Positions 47,087 to 59,014 of a stretch of DNA of 64,000 bases are shown piece after piece (position 1 is the first letter of the stretch; every line of letters starts with the position of its first letter). Below the pieces are notes generated by a model that searched no databases, had not been told where the DNA came from, and saw nothing but the letters and a program-made list of their open reading frames with translations. Source of the stretch: Neurospora crassa OR74A (Eukaryota > Ascomycota > Sordariomycetes > Sordariales > Sordariaceae). The translations under genes were made by a program, and so were the position numbers. Location of the stretch: the NCBI RefSeq assembly GCF_000182925.2, contig NC_026506.1:3224001-3288000 (forward strand), in the 5' to 3' direction.

Positions 47087-47235
47087 GGTTGGCGATGGGA
47101 TGTGAGGGCGATGAGCTCACTCTGTTGGGTTGGTCAGAGTTGGAGTCAAAGGTAAGGTGGTAGTGGAGGAGGAGGAGGAAGAAAGGATGGTTGACTGGGT
47201 GATGACGCTGATATATACATATCTCGGAGCTTGGA

Positions 47236-47270
47236 TCTGTCCGTCTGTCTGTCTGTCTGTCTGTCTGTTT
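47236..47270. repeat. (TCTG)n tetranucleotide repeat
   Basis: About eight units, some 150 bases upstream of the pectin methylesterase start, so probably in its promoter or 5' leader. Confidence 0.93.
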
Positions 47271-47420
47271 ACATGGTTCGGCCTAGAAGCGAAAGAGGGA
47301 AATCTTCTTCGTTCCCTTCCCCGGTGGATCATTCAACTTTTACTCGATCCGTCCGACCCGTTCCATGGTACGACCGCTTCTCCTTGATCCTAAAAGGGAA
47401 ATATGGTACTCACTTGAAGC

Positions 47421-47444
47421 TATCCATCCATCCATCCATCCATT
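47421..47444. repeat. (ATCC)n tetranucleotide repeat
   Basis: Five to six units in the same upstream region as the TCTG repeat. Confidence 0.93.
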
Positions 47445-47645
47445 CACCCTTTTTTTAGCATAACGTACCGAGCGTGCGTACGTATGTACACTTTCACGGT
47501 GGTTCCGGATTGGTGGACCTGCTTTTTACATCCTCAACCCAACCCATCTCGCATGCAATGCGAGGAGTAACATCGTTCGGTCCCAAGACTTTCATAAAGA
47601 AAAAAATCCCGGGGTGCATCATCTTCCAGGCGGCGAATCGATCTA

Positions 47646-47670
47646 TGTAGTGTAGTGTAGTGTAGTGTAG
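47646..47670. repeat. (GTAGT)n pentanucleotide repeat
   Basis: About five tandem units of GTAGT in intergenic DNA. Confidence 0.9.
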
Positions 47671-49425
47671 CTTTTCGATCACAAACCCATCAAACTGGGA
47701 AATTGATCTGCCCCTTTTATTTTTCTTGTGTCGCTCTCGTTAGGTACGCGGAAGGTAAGTGACTTGAAGAAGAAGCAGAAGAAGAAGAAGAAGTGACTTC
47801 GCAAGAGATGCCTCACTCAGCAAACATGAACCTCGCCCAGTCGCCTCTTTTTTTACCCGATGTTGGCTTGTTGTCTTGGAAGCGGGGAACTGGGATGAAT
47901 CCCATTTGCGGATAATTATTATTGTACATACATACATAGCATGTAATAGTTGTGGTGGTGCCGAGGAGCGGACGGGAGTCGGGAGTCACTCGGGACACTT
48001 GGATCATTAGATTGATTGATTGATTGAATGTACCGAACTGCGGATGGGAGGGGAGGGGAGGGGAGGGGGGGGGGGAGGCGAAGGGGGGGGAATTAAGTCC
48101 GTCGCTACGGAAGGAAGAACGAATCTGGAAAGAAGTTCGTGATGATTAGTTTGTTCTTGAAACAGTCTTGGCGTTTATGGTATGTAGTTACGTGTGTGTA
48201 ATTTCCCAATTTCTTTTCCCTCCATTGACTTGGCTCCTTTGCGATATTCGCGTGTTTCGAGTTCTCTCCGCTAGGTGAGTGAAATGTTTCTTGGCGAGCC
48301 GGGGTGGGGAGGGGGGAGGAAACAGGCAGGGGAGTTGATTGGCCTACCACTACAAATGCAAGGTATACTAAAGAGCAATACTTTCATGACTTTTTGAGCT
48401 TCACGCACGACAAAAGACCACTTCTACAAAACACCTTTTAGACGCTACCCACGATGGATGTTTACCAGTCGGTAGTTGTTAGAGCCTACTTGACCAACGC
48501 AAAGGACTGAAAGTTGCCTGCACATGTTTCCGAGTACCAAGCCAAGAATATTTGCAGGGCTGAATTATATACGACCTTGGATGAATGTTAAAAGATGCTG
48601 AGAATGATCACATCGCTATACGACCGGTTGGGTGATGGGACGGAATATTCCTTTTTCATTCGTATTGGTGGTTGATGTGTGTGGTTACTTGACTTGATTA
48701 TATGTTAGAGGTAGTTACCTTTATCGCTAAAAGAACTAACCGACTTGAACCAGATTTTTCAACATAGGAATGAACAGATATATTGCCAAAAAGACATCGA
48801 ATCTGACCTTGGTTTGGTAGTTTGAGCAGCATTTAATCATGCAAACTCTTGAACTTGGGCCTTGAGATGGATTATGTGTGCCGTGAAAGACAGCGTTTTG
48901 AGGGTTGAGGCTTGAACTTTGAACCAGACTCAGTGGGATTTGTTGAGCAGGTAAACAACAGGCGAGAAATTTGCAACAGAAAGACCTATCATTACGATAT
49001 CTCGGGTCTTTTCAAATTCAATTTATCCACTTTGCACCTTCGATTATTCCTCTCAAATCATACAACTTCATTCCGAATTTCCGAAAGGAACCAGATGAGG
49101 TGTTCAAATCAACTGGCAATGGAACAAGAGAATGCAATCACCTCGAATATCATCAACATCATCACTCTCACAAAAAGGAACCAAATTCAGGCTTCAACAG
49201 AGCATCGATTTTTTTACCCCCTCCACCAAGCGGCAGAGGAAGTTTAAAACTAAGTCTAACAAACAAATATAGTAGAATCGAAAATAACTTCCTAAAAGTT
49301 CTCCTTTTCTCGTATGCATCGCCGGGGGCGTCCATAGCAGCTTCAACTCCTCATAGCTGTCTTTTTTCCATTCAAACATGTCTCCATATTTCCATCCCTT
49401 TCAAAAAGACATTATATGCAATCGC

Positions 49426-50451
49426 TTAGTCGAGGAAAGCGACGTCACGGGCGTGGCGGCGGGCGAGGGCAGCAGCGCGACGAGCGGCACGGCGCTTCTG
49501 GCAGCCGCTCTTAGCAGGCTTGGTAGGCTGGGGAGCAGCAGCGGTGGTGGCAGGCTTGGTGGGGGCAGCAGCGGCGGGAGCAGTGGTAACAGCAGGAGCA
49601 GCGGCGGGGGCAGTGGTGGCAGCGGGAGCGGCAGTGGCAGCGGGAGCATCACCAAGACCGGTGATGGCAGTAGCGGTAGCGGTAACAGCGGAGTGGGACT
49701 GAGCGACGCTGACGGCACCCTTGATGAGGGCAGGGCCGGGGATGGAGTAGCTGCTCAGGGACTGGTAGATGTTGACGCTGATACCGGCGTCATCGGGCTT
49801 GTAGAGGGCAGTACCCTTAACACCCGCGGGCTTCTCGGTACCGGAGCCGGTGACCTGGATGTTGAAGCACTGGGGGTAGTTCTGGGCGCCGTTAGGCTGG
49901 CCGGCGGAGTGGAGGGCGATGATCTCGTGGCGGAGAACGTAGAAGCCGGGGGCGATGGTGGGAGGGATCTCGACGAGCCAGCTGTTGTTGTTGGCAATGA
50001 GCTGGTCGGAACCCCACTTCTGGCCGTCGACGAGGCCGACCTCGTCGATCTTGAAGAACTCGAGAGAGGTCTTGTCGACGGTCTCGCAGCCGGAGGCGCC
50101 GCAGTTGGCGAGGTAGTCGATGACGGGACCCTTGTGGGACTCGGGCCAGGTCTCCCACTGGATGGAGATCTTGTCACCGGCCTTGACGACGGCATGGCCC
50201 TTGGCGTTGGTGGCATCCTTGTGGCAGATGATGTCGGGCGAGGAGAAAGCATCAGGGCCAACGAAGCCGTTATCCTGGTTGTTGGCCTTCCAGCCAACGA
50301 CAGCAGGGGGGTTGGCCATGTAGTTGAGGCTGCTGTCAAAGCCGCGGTAGTATTCACCGTTGATGACAATGTTGCTAACGTGACCGTGGGCCGCAACGGA
50401 GGCCGCACCGGCGAGAACAGCAAGAAGAGACTTGGAAGTGAAGGAAGGCAT
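49426..50451 (-). CDS. AA9 lytic polysaccharide monooxygenase
   Basis: An intronless gene for 341 residues. AA9 enzymes are secreted copper enzymes that cleave cellulose oxidatively. Signal peptide 1-21 ends ...SVAA, so the mature protein starts His22-Gly-His-Val; that N-terminal His is half of the copper 'histidine brace'. The second brace His is in [16 protein letters not shown], and the axial Tyr and its partner are in PQCFNIQV, after [25 protein letters not shown] and the conserved cysteines fit the family. After the catalytic domain (ending near residue 245) comes an Ala/Thr/Pro linker of repeated APAATTAPA type and a strongly basic tail ([18 protein letters not shown]), with no cellulose-binding CBM1. 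The strand opposite is open for 360 codons as a shadow. Substrate preference cannot be read by eye. Confidence 0.94.
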   Translation of the reverse strand: MPSFTSKSLLAVLAGAASVAAHGHVSNIVINGEYYRGFDSSLNYMANPPAVVGWKANNQDNGFVGPDAFSSPDIICHKDATNAKGHAVVKAGDKISIQWETWPESHKGPVIDYLANCGASGCETVDKTSLEFFKIDEVGLVDGQKWGSDQLIANNNSWLVEIPPTIAPGFYVLRHEIIALHSAGQPNGAQNYPQCFNIQVTGSGTEKPAGVKGTALYKPDDAGISVNIYQSLSSYSIPGPALIKGAVSVAQSHSAVTATATAITGLGDAPAATAAPAATTAPAAAPAVTTAPAAAAPTKPATTAAAPQPTKPAKSGCQKRRAARRAAALARRHARDVAFLD

Positions 50452-52089
50452 CTTGATTGATTTGGTGGTTAGTTGTTGGTGTTGATTGACCGACTGGCGG
50501 GCGGATTGAAGGAGTGTTGTGATGTCAAAGATTGTGGTTAAAAGAATGAGAGGCTTCAGTCGATGAAGCTTTGGTAAAGAAGGTAGAAGTTGGAAAAAGA
50601 AGGTGAGTTAGATGCCGAATGCTCAAGTTGAAGCTGATGATTTTCCAAAACTCTGCAACACGGCGACGACCATATCCTTATATATTCGAAAGTGCTTGTT
50701 CAGAATCCAAGCCTTAACCCTTGCCCGTCGGTGCCCCCGACCAGCCCACCTAGCCGAAGCATCGAGCTATACCATTTCATGATGGGTATGTTGGACGAAG
50801 CATCGGTCAACCAACACTTCGTTTCAGCGAAATGAGGTGGTCTGGACAAGGCGGGGTCTGATAACGGAACAAATTCCCAAAGTTGATTCCAATGTGACGA
50901 TGTAAGCGGGTAGCCACTCCCCGCGGGTAGACCGGCCATGGATAGGGAAACCAAACAGATCGACGGGCGGTGGAAGGTAATGTGGTATGCTGGCGGACCT
51001 CCAACCTCGGATACAAGTCACGGAGTGTCAGTTCCGTAGCAATGGAGACCATGATTGCGGCTCCTCGAACCAAATGAGCGATACGAGGGCCATAACGGGA
51101 CGAACGCACGGCGTCAAGAGAAGTGTTCCTCCAAGACCTCTCCCAAAGTGAACAGGGAAGCTTGCCGTGGCGCCGCGATGCCCGAGAACTGCCCTGCCCG
51201 ACGCCCGTGGGATCAAGCATCGAGCCAAGTTTCGGCCTCGCAAGCTATCCAAGCTAACCCACAAGCCAAGCGCTGTGTTCTCGAAGCTCTCGTCACCATC
51301 ACAGGCATCAGCACAAGCAGCACTGAGGTCTGTGTGGAGACTCAGGGGCACATCAGGGGGTGATTTGAGGTGTAAACAAGGGTAGGCGAAGGGGTTCGTG
51401 TGGAGTCCTGCAGGGGCATCTTGAGCCTCCAACGTTCCAGCCAACGCTTGCTAGCGCCCGCCAGCGGCCATGTTACCGATCCCGGGCCCCGCCCCCTCCT
51501 CGGCCCCTTGGAGACTGAGCCAGTCAAGAGGCTTCGATATGCCAGGTTTGTCGGAGTCGCGGCAGGATGAACCGAAGTATGGCGCCTTGAAAGGTGGTTG
51601 TTTCTTTTTTTTGCTGTTTTTCTTTCACGTGTGAGAAAGAGAGAAGCCAAATCGAAGGATGATGAAAGGGGTCAGGCCAGGATATGCCACTGGAGTCAAG
51701 GCTTGAGAATCCTGAACAGACACCACATATGGGCCACGGTAGCGCCGGCCGCCTCTTGCGAGAGTCTTTGCATGAATGTCATCTTCACCCGAATGGCACG
51801 GTCGGCATGGGCGCTTCTAGCGTAAAGGTAGTGTAAAGGGGTAGATACAACCTTAGCTTTGGATTAGAGACTGACCGACAGCAATATGATGATGATGGAG
51901 TGAGTGTTGGATAAGTAGCCCGAGTTGCACAACGTCTTTCTCGACCAGTGTTGCCAAGACAAAGAGAGCCTCAGATGCTCGCTACCAGACTTGAGACTGC
52001 GCATTGTCATCAATGCCATGGCGGGAAGATGTTTAGGTTGGGAGATCATAATGCCAACTGTTATGTGCATCACGACTGGTGGTGGTATA
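50452..52089. other. Intergenic region upstream of AA9
   Basis: The first few hundred bases are the AA9 promoter and leader. The remainder carries only short frames without motifs. Confidence 0.5.
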
Positions 52090-52509
52090 TCATGTCCAAC
52101 CCAGAAGCATATAACTCTCTGTCTCTTTCTTGCCGGTAGTTCTTTTCCTACATTTCTTGGCATAAGACATGGCCAACGACTTTGACCCCTCGAGGTTGTC
52201 GATGTCTTTGTTGGCTTTCTGTAGGGAAGCGTCTCTCTCGCCGATGGTTTGTCCCAAATCGACCTTCTCCTGTGTGATTTTAGCAGACTGTGCAGAAAGA
52301 CGCTTGATTTCTTTCTCGAGTTAGCTGGTCAGTCAGTCTCTTGGAAACACGCGTCTTTGGCGGATGAATCTTTACACTAGAGGCGGGACAAGGTGATAGC
52401 TCAAGAAGACGAGGGATTTGGGAAAAAGAGCGGTCGATGGAGAGACGAATGGCATGTATCTCAGGGGTTGAGGTAAATGATGGATTGAGGTGGAATAGTC
52501 TGGCCATCC
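52090..52509 (-). CDS. Small coiled-coil protein, intron position uncertain
   Basis: Two coding-like frames lie end to end on the minus strand. The first (52,509 down to about 52,330) starts MARLFHLNPSFTSTPEIHAI. The second (about 52,325 to 52,090) reads LEKEIKRLSAQSAKITQEKV, then DLGQTIGERDASLQKANKDI and a basic tail, a heptad-patterned coiled coil ending at a stop. They are in different frames. A short intron can join them: donor GTAAAG near 52,375 and acceptor CTCGAG near 52,327, with TGAC and GCTAAC branch candidates. The branch-to-acceptor distance would be small, so a frameshift is the alternative. I do not recognise the family, and additional 5' exons are possible. Confidence 0.4.
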
Positions 52510-53402
52510 ATCAGCAAGATGGAATGGAATTGAGGGATGTTTGTTGATGAGGACGGGTCAGTCAAAGTCGAGAGAGTCTGTTGTTCTTATTAGAGTGTAG
52601 GTCCTTGGGAGGTACCTAGTGTAGGTGTACCATAGCGCGCTGTCCGATAAGGAGGAGCGATAAGGCCTCGAGCGACAGACAGCACAGACGTGGATGGGAC
52701 TGACGGGCAGGCAGGCACCGTGAGTCCGTGACAAATAGCGGGGGTGGGGCGCACCTTCAATGGCCCGATGACAAGGCCCCATTGTTAGTGCATACCTCTA
52801 GGCTGCTCCACTCCAAACATCAAAAGTTCAACTTTCACACATTTTCACGGGCAACCTAATTGGCAAAGTCCAGTCTGGTCGAATCGAGAAACGGTGCAGT
52901 AGGTGTTTGGCTGCTTTCAATAAGCACCCCAAGCAGCGCTCATACCTTCCGTGAGAGCCAGCACATTACTCTTCAGCTGCTCGTCCTCTGTTCCCGTTGG
53001 TCCCGTCTCATGTCCTGGCCAGTGAGAGAAATACACTACTGAATAAGCAAAGCATCTCGGCTTTCGACAACCTGGAGGTGGGCACAATATCGACGTCACG
53101 GTTTCCCTGTCGCGCGCCCTGCCGAGCGTGTCAGCTTGGCCGCCTTAAAGGACCTGCGGACACAAAAAACCGCGAACCAAAAGCAAAGAAAAAAAAAAAA
53201 AAACCACATTTGTTGCGAGCATCAAGTCAAATCTCATCGGTTACCTAACTTGCCTCAAAACTGGTCCAAATAAAAGCACCAAGGCAGCAAGACAGCAATA
53301 TCAACCAACAAATACCCAGTATTTCTACGTCATTCGTACGTTGAGGAATTGCTGACGCGTCGCCAGTGCTCCTACTAAGTACTGGCCCATCACTCATCAC
53401 CA
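52510..53402. other. Intergenic region upstream of the YTH gene
   Basis: No further gene. Contains an A run near 53,189-53,203 and the probable promoter and leader of the plus-strand YTH gene. Confidence 0.55.
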
Positions 53403-55887
53403 ATGTCAAGTCCCGTTCCACCAAACATGAACAAGCTGCCCATCGCGGCCCTCGACGCCAAGACTCGCGAGCTCAAGCAGCGACTCCAAGCTATCATGCA
53501 AGAACGCTCTTCTTTGCCGCCCGCCACCAGCGAGCATCTTGCGGCTGCTAGCAGACCCCTTAGCACTACTACGGTCGCGTCAACACCAAGGCCCCCGCAA
53601 GTTGAGGTACCGAAACCTCGCTTTGTTCCTCATACTGTACCCCAGGTTCCTACCGAGACGTCCATCTCGGCCGATGAGAGTGATATTGCTGCTCTGATTC
53701 GCTCCTTTTCCGATCACGTGGATCCCACAGCAGATATTATCCCTAGACCGGCTTCCTCGACCGCACAGCAGAATCAAAGCTCTGTCGAGGCCCAGCCGGT
53801 CCAGGCCACTCCTGCACCCGTGTCGAATCCCTCCTCTGTGCCGCCTCCTAAATCCGCAGAGGCTGTAATCACAGCGATCCCCACTTCGGACGAGGAGGGT
53901 GAGATTCCGAGCGACACTGAAGAGCCAGTTAAAGCAGGAATGGCTCACGAACGATCTCAGGGGCAACCGAAGCACCAAGTCGCTCAAGAACCTGACAAGG
54001 CCCCCCGATCCGGACCTAATAGTACCTTTAACAAGAAACAACTCCCTCATAAAGGCCCTGGTAAGCCCCAGACGGGCACCGGGAAGGCCCTACGTACAAA
54101 TAACAGGCCCGAATCTCAGAATGCTCAAACCAAGAATCAACCTACCGCCACCTTATTGACTCCCGAAAAGGCCCTGGAGCGAGCCTTGGAGCTCAACCCG
54201 GACCTGCGGGAATGGCTGGCGCTAACTAATTACCATGACGCCGAAACACGTACCAAAAAGATTGAACGATATCGTAAGCTGAAAGCTCTGGCGGCCGAGA
54301 AAGAACGAATTGAGGCTGAGCATGCTGCTCAGAGGGCCAGGCTAGAGGCCGAGCAGCGCAAGCTACTGGAAGAAGAGGGGCTGGACTTTGGTCTCATTGC
54401 TACGCCGGTAGTCGAGACTGCCCCGGCAATCATTAACAAGGTATCCGAGGTTCCCGAGGTTGTAGCGCCCAAAAGGGAACGCGAGCCGTCCGTGGACATG
54501 ACCGATGCTCCTCCGGAGAAGAAGCATCGGCCGGAGGAGAACGGACCCCGGCCGATGGACATTGACAACCAGTATGATGACCGTCACCGTGAACGTGGTC
54601 GGCCCGAGTATCCTATCAAGCGTGCCCCCTCATGGTCTCCGCGTCGTTATCGCGCACCGTCACCTCGTCGCGACCACCGCCCAAGCCGTCCCACCTCGCG
54701 TGACCGCGAATATCAACACTCTCGGTTTTCTCCTCGGCCTCGGTCCCGCGACCGTTCCGAATACAACAACAAGTACGACGGACGCCTTCTTCATAAACAT
54801 GACGACCGGACCTATCGTGATGATGTCAACGGCTTCTTTGACGAACACGGTGGAGATAAAGCGCCTCGCGCCCAGTCGCCCCGGCGACCTAGGGATTTGG
54901 AGCATGTTGAGCACTTTGATACGGGCAAAAAGGGCGGTTAGTTTTCCTTGCAGTTGTTTCTTCACCATTACATGCACAGCAAGAATCGGTTTCCAGAGTT
55001 CAAACACCCTCGCAAAGAGACACAGCCCCGCAGATCACTTTCCTTATGGTCTGGCGACCGCGCGAATCCCTTGGCTGACCACTATGTTAATCTCCCGTGA
55101 TGCAGATACCCGATTTTTCGTTTTAAAGTCGTTTAACAATGAGAATTTGGACAAGGCCATGGACGACGTAAGTTTTGCGACCCCTCTGTCTTCAATCTCG
55201 CATTAGTGTTTCCGTGGTTTACGCATTCCTGCAGGCAATCTGGGTCACCCAAACGTCCAATGAAGAAAAGTTCACCAAGGCCTACGAGACGTGCAAAAAT
55301 GTCATCTTCTTCTTTTCTGTGAACAAGAGCAAGGCTTTTCAGGGTTATGTAAGTTCTGTGCGAGTCATGGTGTTTGCTGTTTCTTCCTCCCTCTTATAAA
55401 CCGTGGAGCATCATCTAACATGTATCTTTAGGCACTGATGACCAGTTTACCTTCGGCCGACATCAACAAAGCATCTTGGATGAAGAATATCCACTGGCCG
55501 ACTTCCCCTCCCTTCCGTCTCAGATGGCTTAGCAAAGTTGCCGTTCCCTTCTCTCGCATTGGATACCTCAAAAACCCGCTCAATGAGAATCTCTCGGTCC
55601 TGATTGCCAAAGATGGTCAGGAAGTCGAGGAGGATTGCGGTCGCGCATTGCTGAGAGAGATGGAATCCTATGCCGAGTGGGAATCAAACAAAACAGCATT
55701 TCCCTCGGGAGGTCGTCAACAGCCAGAACACGCACGCCGGGAAAGCGATTCAGCGTCGGGCTTTAACCCCGCCTCGTGGTGGAAAAACAAAAAGAAGCCG
55801 CACAACAACAACAACAACAGTAACTGGACCAACCAGCGCACCAACAAGCGTGGAGAGGAATACCACGATAGGTTTCCGGCGCGTTAG
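53403..55887 (+). CDS. YTH-domain RNA-binding protein
   Basis: Four exons (53,403-54,936; 55,106-55,167; 55,235-55,348; 55,432-55,887) encode 721 residues. YTH proteins bind RNA, most often N6-methyladenosine, through an aromatic cage. Here the long first exon encodes a disordered N-terminal region, a charged coiled-coil segment (about 255-330, many Glu/Lys/Arg/Ala) and an Arg/Ser-, Arg/Asp-rich stretch like splicing-factor linkers. The YTH domain begins at about 512 with TRFFVLKSFNNENLDKAM, then AIWVTQTSNEEKFTKAY with the first cage Trp, IFFFSVNKSKAFQGYALM, WMKNIHWPTSPPFRLRW and NPLNENLSVLIAKDGQEVE. Introns split this domain at typical positions. The last 60 residues are Asn- and Lys-rich. 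The loss or retention of every cage residue cannot be judged without alignment, so m6A binding is inferred. Two in-frame ATGs lie eight codons apart; the first was chosen. Confidence 0.92.
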
Positions 55888-56682
55888 CTTCCTCCAGTTT
55901 TAATGACCGTTCAAGCAAAAGGTACGAAGCGGTCTGATTACAGTCATCGATCGAGCCTCAAACAATGGAGACCTAAATAACTAAAATTTATCAAATTCAA
56001 ACTTGTCTGGAAAACAAGAAGAAGAGCGCCTGTGGCGGCGGGGCGTGGCAGAGGAAGAGGCGGTTTGGTGAGTAGTGATCATCGCAATAGTAAGAGTGAT
56101 GGTGATTTACGGGTATTGAAGGATTCAAGAGGGTTACCAACAAGAATCTGATTTGGTATCAAGGGCGTGATCGCGAAGGGGAAGTAGCAGTGTACAATCT
56201 ATGTATGTACCATGTACATTAAGAGAGTAGTTCGATTATAAAAGGTGAAGTGAGAAGTCGGAGATGGGGCGTGCATGAGTAGGTTGAGTGACAGTTGTCC
56301 ACAATACGTGATACGATGCCGCGGAAGCCAGGTTCATGATTCACGACAGCCAGCAACTGCTTGACTCGACATACGAAAAGACTTACACAAGTCGACATTT
56401 AGAAGAAAGTGAGCAGCGGTACGTTTGTCTTTTTCTACGTTGCCTTGACAAGCCCCTCCCAAGAGCCAGTGCATGGCGTGACGCCGGGGGGGGGGGGGGG
56501 AAGTCGGATTCTTTTTGAAAACAAGACCGGGGTAATGGCAATGGAGAAATTGACGAGTTCGTGAGAAATATAAACATAAAGATTGTCGACTCTATGCGTA
56601 TTATCCGTCATCTATGCATATCCTATTACATCCAAGAGAACTGATCATCCAGTCATACACTATGATTTGAAAAGAGTCGACT
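55888..56682. other. Convergent 3' region, YTH/P450
   Basis: Between two stop codons. Contains a G15 run at 56,486-56,500. No gene is seen. Confidence 0.6.
56486..56500. repeat. G15 homopolymer
   Basis: Fifteen uninterrupted guanines in convergent 3' DNA. Confidence 0.93.
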
Positions 56683-58401
56683 TCACTTCTTCCGCTGTCG
56701 TCGCTTAACCTCAATTTTCACATCCAACGCCGGGATAATGGTATGCGCCACCCACGTCGGCCGCGGTCGCTCGGCAATAGGCTTGATATCGTAGTTTTGC
56801 AGGATGTGGGCCAGCATCATCTTGACTTCGTGGGCTACGAAGAAACGGCCGGGACTGTTAAGAGTAGGTCAAGTCAGCGATGGACGTACTTGCACATCGA
56901 TCGATATGAAGAAGAAAAATACTAACCAAGCATGCCTCCCATGACTAAAAGGCAAAAATTCACTACTGGTCGTCACCACCCCCAACCTCTTGATCCTCAA
57001 GGCCTCTTCTGTTTCCTTCCCCTTCTCCACCTCCTCCTGCGAGCGAGCCTCGTACTCCTCCCTTACCCTCGAGAACCTCAGCGCGTCGTACGTCTTTGGA
57101 TCCTCGTAAATGTCTGCGTCATGCTGCACGCTCATGTTCGCCATCAGGATCGCTCCGTAGGGGGCATGCCACCCTTCAAACGGGTTGGTGATTCCCTCCT
57201 TGGCTACGACTTTACGGTGAGTGAGACCGGTGCTGAAGGTCGACAGACGCATGCTTTCGCGGATGGCCGAGTCGGTGCGGTATAGCTGGGCAAGGCCGTT
57301 TTTGGTCCAGATGCCATTGGGTTCGGACTGCAAAACGGCGGTGGTTTCCTCGCGCAAGATAGACAAGTAGTCCTTGGAAGGGTCGGAGGCCAGCAGATCG
57401 AGAAACAAAGCGTGCAGAGTGATGACGGTGGTATGGATGGCTGCGAACTCGATGGGCAGGAGACGCATGGCGATCATGTAGGGCGTCTGCTCGTGCGGCA
57501 GGTTGTCGGCTTTGGCTTGGCGGATGAGCCAGGTGATGAGGGATTCTTCGGGTGGTGTTTGCGATTCGCCGGATTCGAAGCGCTCGTAGTCGCGGAGACG
57601 CTGCTCGATGACGGGCTTGAGCAGGCGGTAGCCTTGGTGGAAGTGGTACCAGTTGGGCAGGGTGACGAGACGGCCGACGAGCGGGTGCAGGACCGTCGGG
57701 AAGAGCGTCAGGATGAGACAGTTGCGGAAGACGTCGTCGGCGAATCCGACTTGGCTCGAGAGGAAGGCTTGGTTGCGGCAGAGAGGCAGGCCGACGGCTA
57801 GGCGGTTCATGACGCGCGGGACAATGGCGAGAAGGGCCTCCCAGAGGTTGAGGGTAGTCCAGTTCTCGGTGTCGGTGCCAAAGGCAATGTCGATGGACTC
57901 GGCGACTTCTTGTTGGATGTCGGGGAGCAGAGTGACGAGGTTGCGGGCCAGGTGCTTGTGCATGACCTTGGTAGGGAAGTGGTCGTCGACATTGAAGAAG
58001 TTGTAGGTGCCGAAGAGGACGTCTTTGTGGGATTCCTGGGTGCTGGCGACCGTCTCGGGCTGTTCGAGCATCCACGCTATCTGTTCTTGAGGAACGACAA
58101 TCTCGTCCGGCTGGCTGGGCGAAGAGGGAGTGACGAAAGAGCGGCCGTGTTTGCCATACTTGTTGTAGCCTTCTTCGACCCAGTTGTGGTAGTTGCCAAG
58201 GTTCATCCAGTTGCGAACAGTCGCGCCGATTCCTCCAGTGAAGCCAACTCGGGGTAGCGATTTGGGATATGTTGGCTTTCTCGTCGAGTCGATGGCGAAA
58301 CTCGCGATGGTAAAAAGAATAACAAGCGCCGTGACGCGGCCCAGAGTCAAGCTGGCCAGCAGCGACTCGAGCAGGTGGGAGCTCAGACTGGTGATTGCCA
58401 T
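56683..58401 (-). CDS. Cytochrome P450 monooxygenase
   Basis: Two exons (58,401-56,927 and 56,854-56,683; 72-nt intron) encode 548 residues. A membrane anchor lies at about 22-40 (VTALVILFTIASFAI) before a proline-rich hinge. I-helix-like AAIHTTVIT replaces the common AGxDTT, ExxR is in IRESMR, a PERF-like segment reads DALRFSR, and the heme loop is FSHGRHACPGRFF with Cys492. The codon of that cysteine is split TG|T by the intron, so unspliced RNA loses the heme ligand. AAIHTT and the overall spacing recall fungal P450s that act on terpenoids and other secondary metabolites (ent-kaurene-oxidase-like groups), but I see no terpene cyclase or other pathway gene in the window, so the substrate is unknown. 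It is divergent from the Artemis-like gene. Confidence 0.93.
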
Positions 58402-59014
58402 TGTGTCTGTCTATCGTCCTTGCGGCATTCCGGTTGACATTTGGAAGGATATGTTATGACTGTGGGAGACGGGTTTTGTTGTCGTCGGCGCCATCATGTT
58501 TGCTTATTCCTGGCCCGGGGATACTCTACTCCTCGATGAAACACGGCAGAAACAGGAAGTCGACGAGGATCCAAGGTCGACGCGGATTCGTGTTGCTCGA
58601 TTTGTGTCAAAAAGCGGACAAGGCACGTCACTTGGGGCTCTGGGCCTGGGCGTTGCGGGGCACTTCAGGGGCATGGTCGTCTGTAAGCAGTTACAAACCC
58701 CAACGCGGCCCGCTCCTTTAGTGGGGGGGATGCCCGGCTTTTACATGTGTACAGTAGGCAATCGAACCGGTGGGGTCTTAGGTGGTCTTCCTTTGTTTTC
58801 TTCAGCCCTATGATGAGCCTCGCGCCTCATCCCTTCTTTTCCTTTCTCGGCCTCCCAAGGTCCGTGGGGACTGACTCGATAGCCTTGCTCATGGGGATTG
58901 GCGCCTTCCGTCTGATCACAACAATGTATCGCCATTCTAGTAATATGGTGACAGGGCCAAATGCCTCGACGTGACACCACAATTGACAAAGACAATGCAA
59001 CCTAGTACTTGGAC
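58402..59014. promoter_or_regulatory. Divergent intergenic region, P450/Artemis-like
   Basis: Just over 600 bases separate the two start codons, so both promoters must lie here. No specific site is assigned. Confidence 0.55.

Larger units (their letters stand above)
47087..49425. other. Intergenic region upstream of the pectin methylesterase
   Basis: The part next to 47,087 should hold the promoter of the esterase, while the far end is the 3' flank of the AA9 gene. It contains three short tandem repeats (47,236-47,270; 47,421-47,444; 47,646-47,670) and a G-rich run around 48,045-48,090. No gene is recognised. Confidence 0.55.

Noticed and set aside
49378-50460. 360-codon open frame opposite the AA9 gene
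   Set aside because: Gly/Ser/Val-rich complement of a strongly codon-biased gene; no motif.
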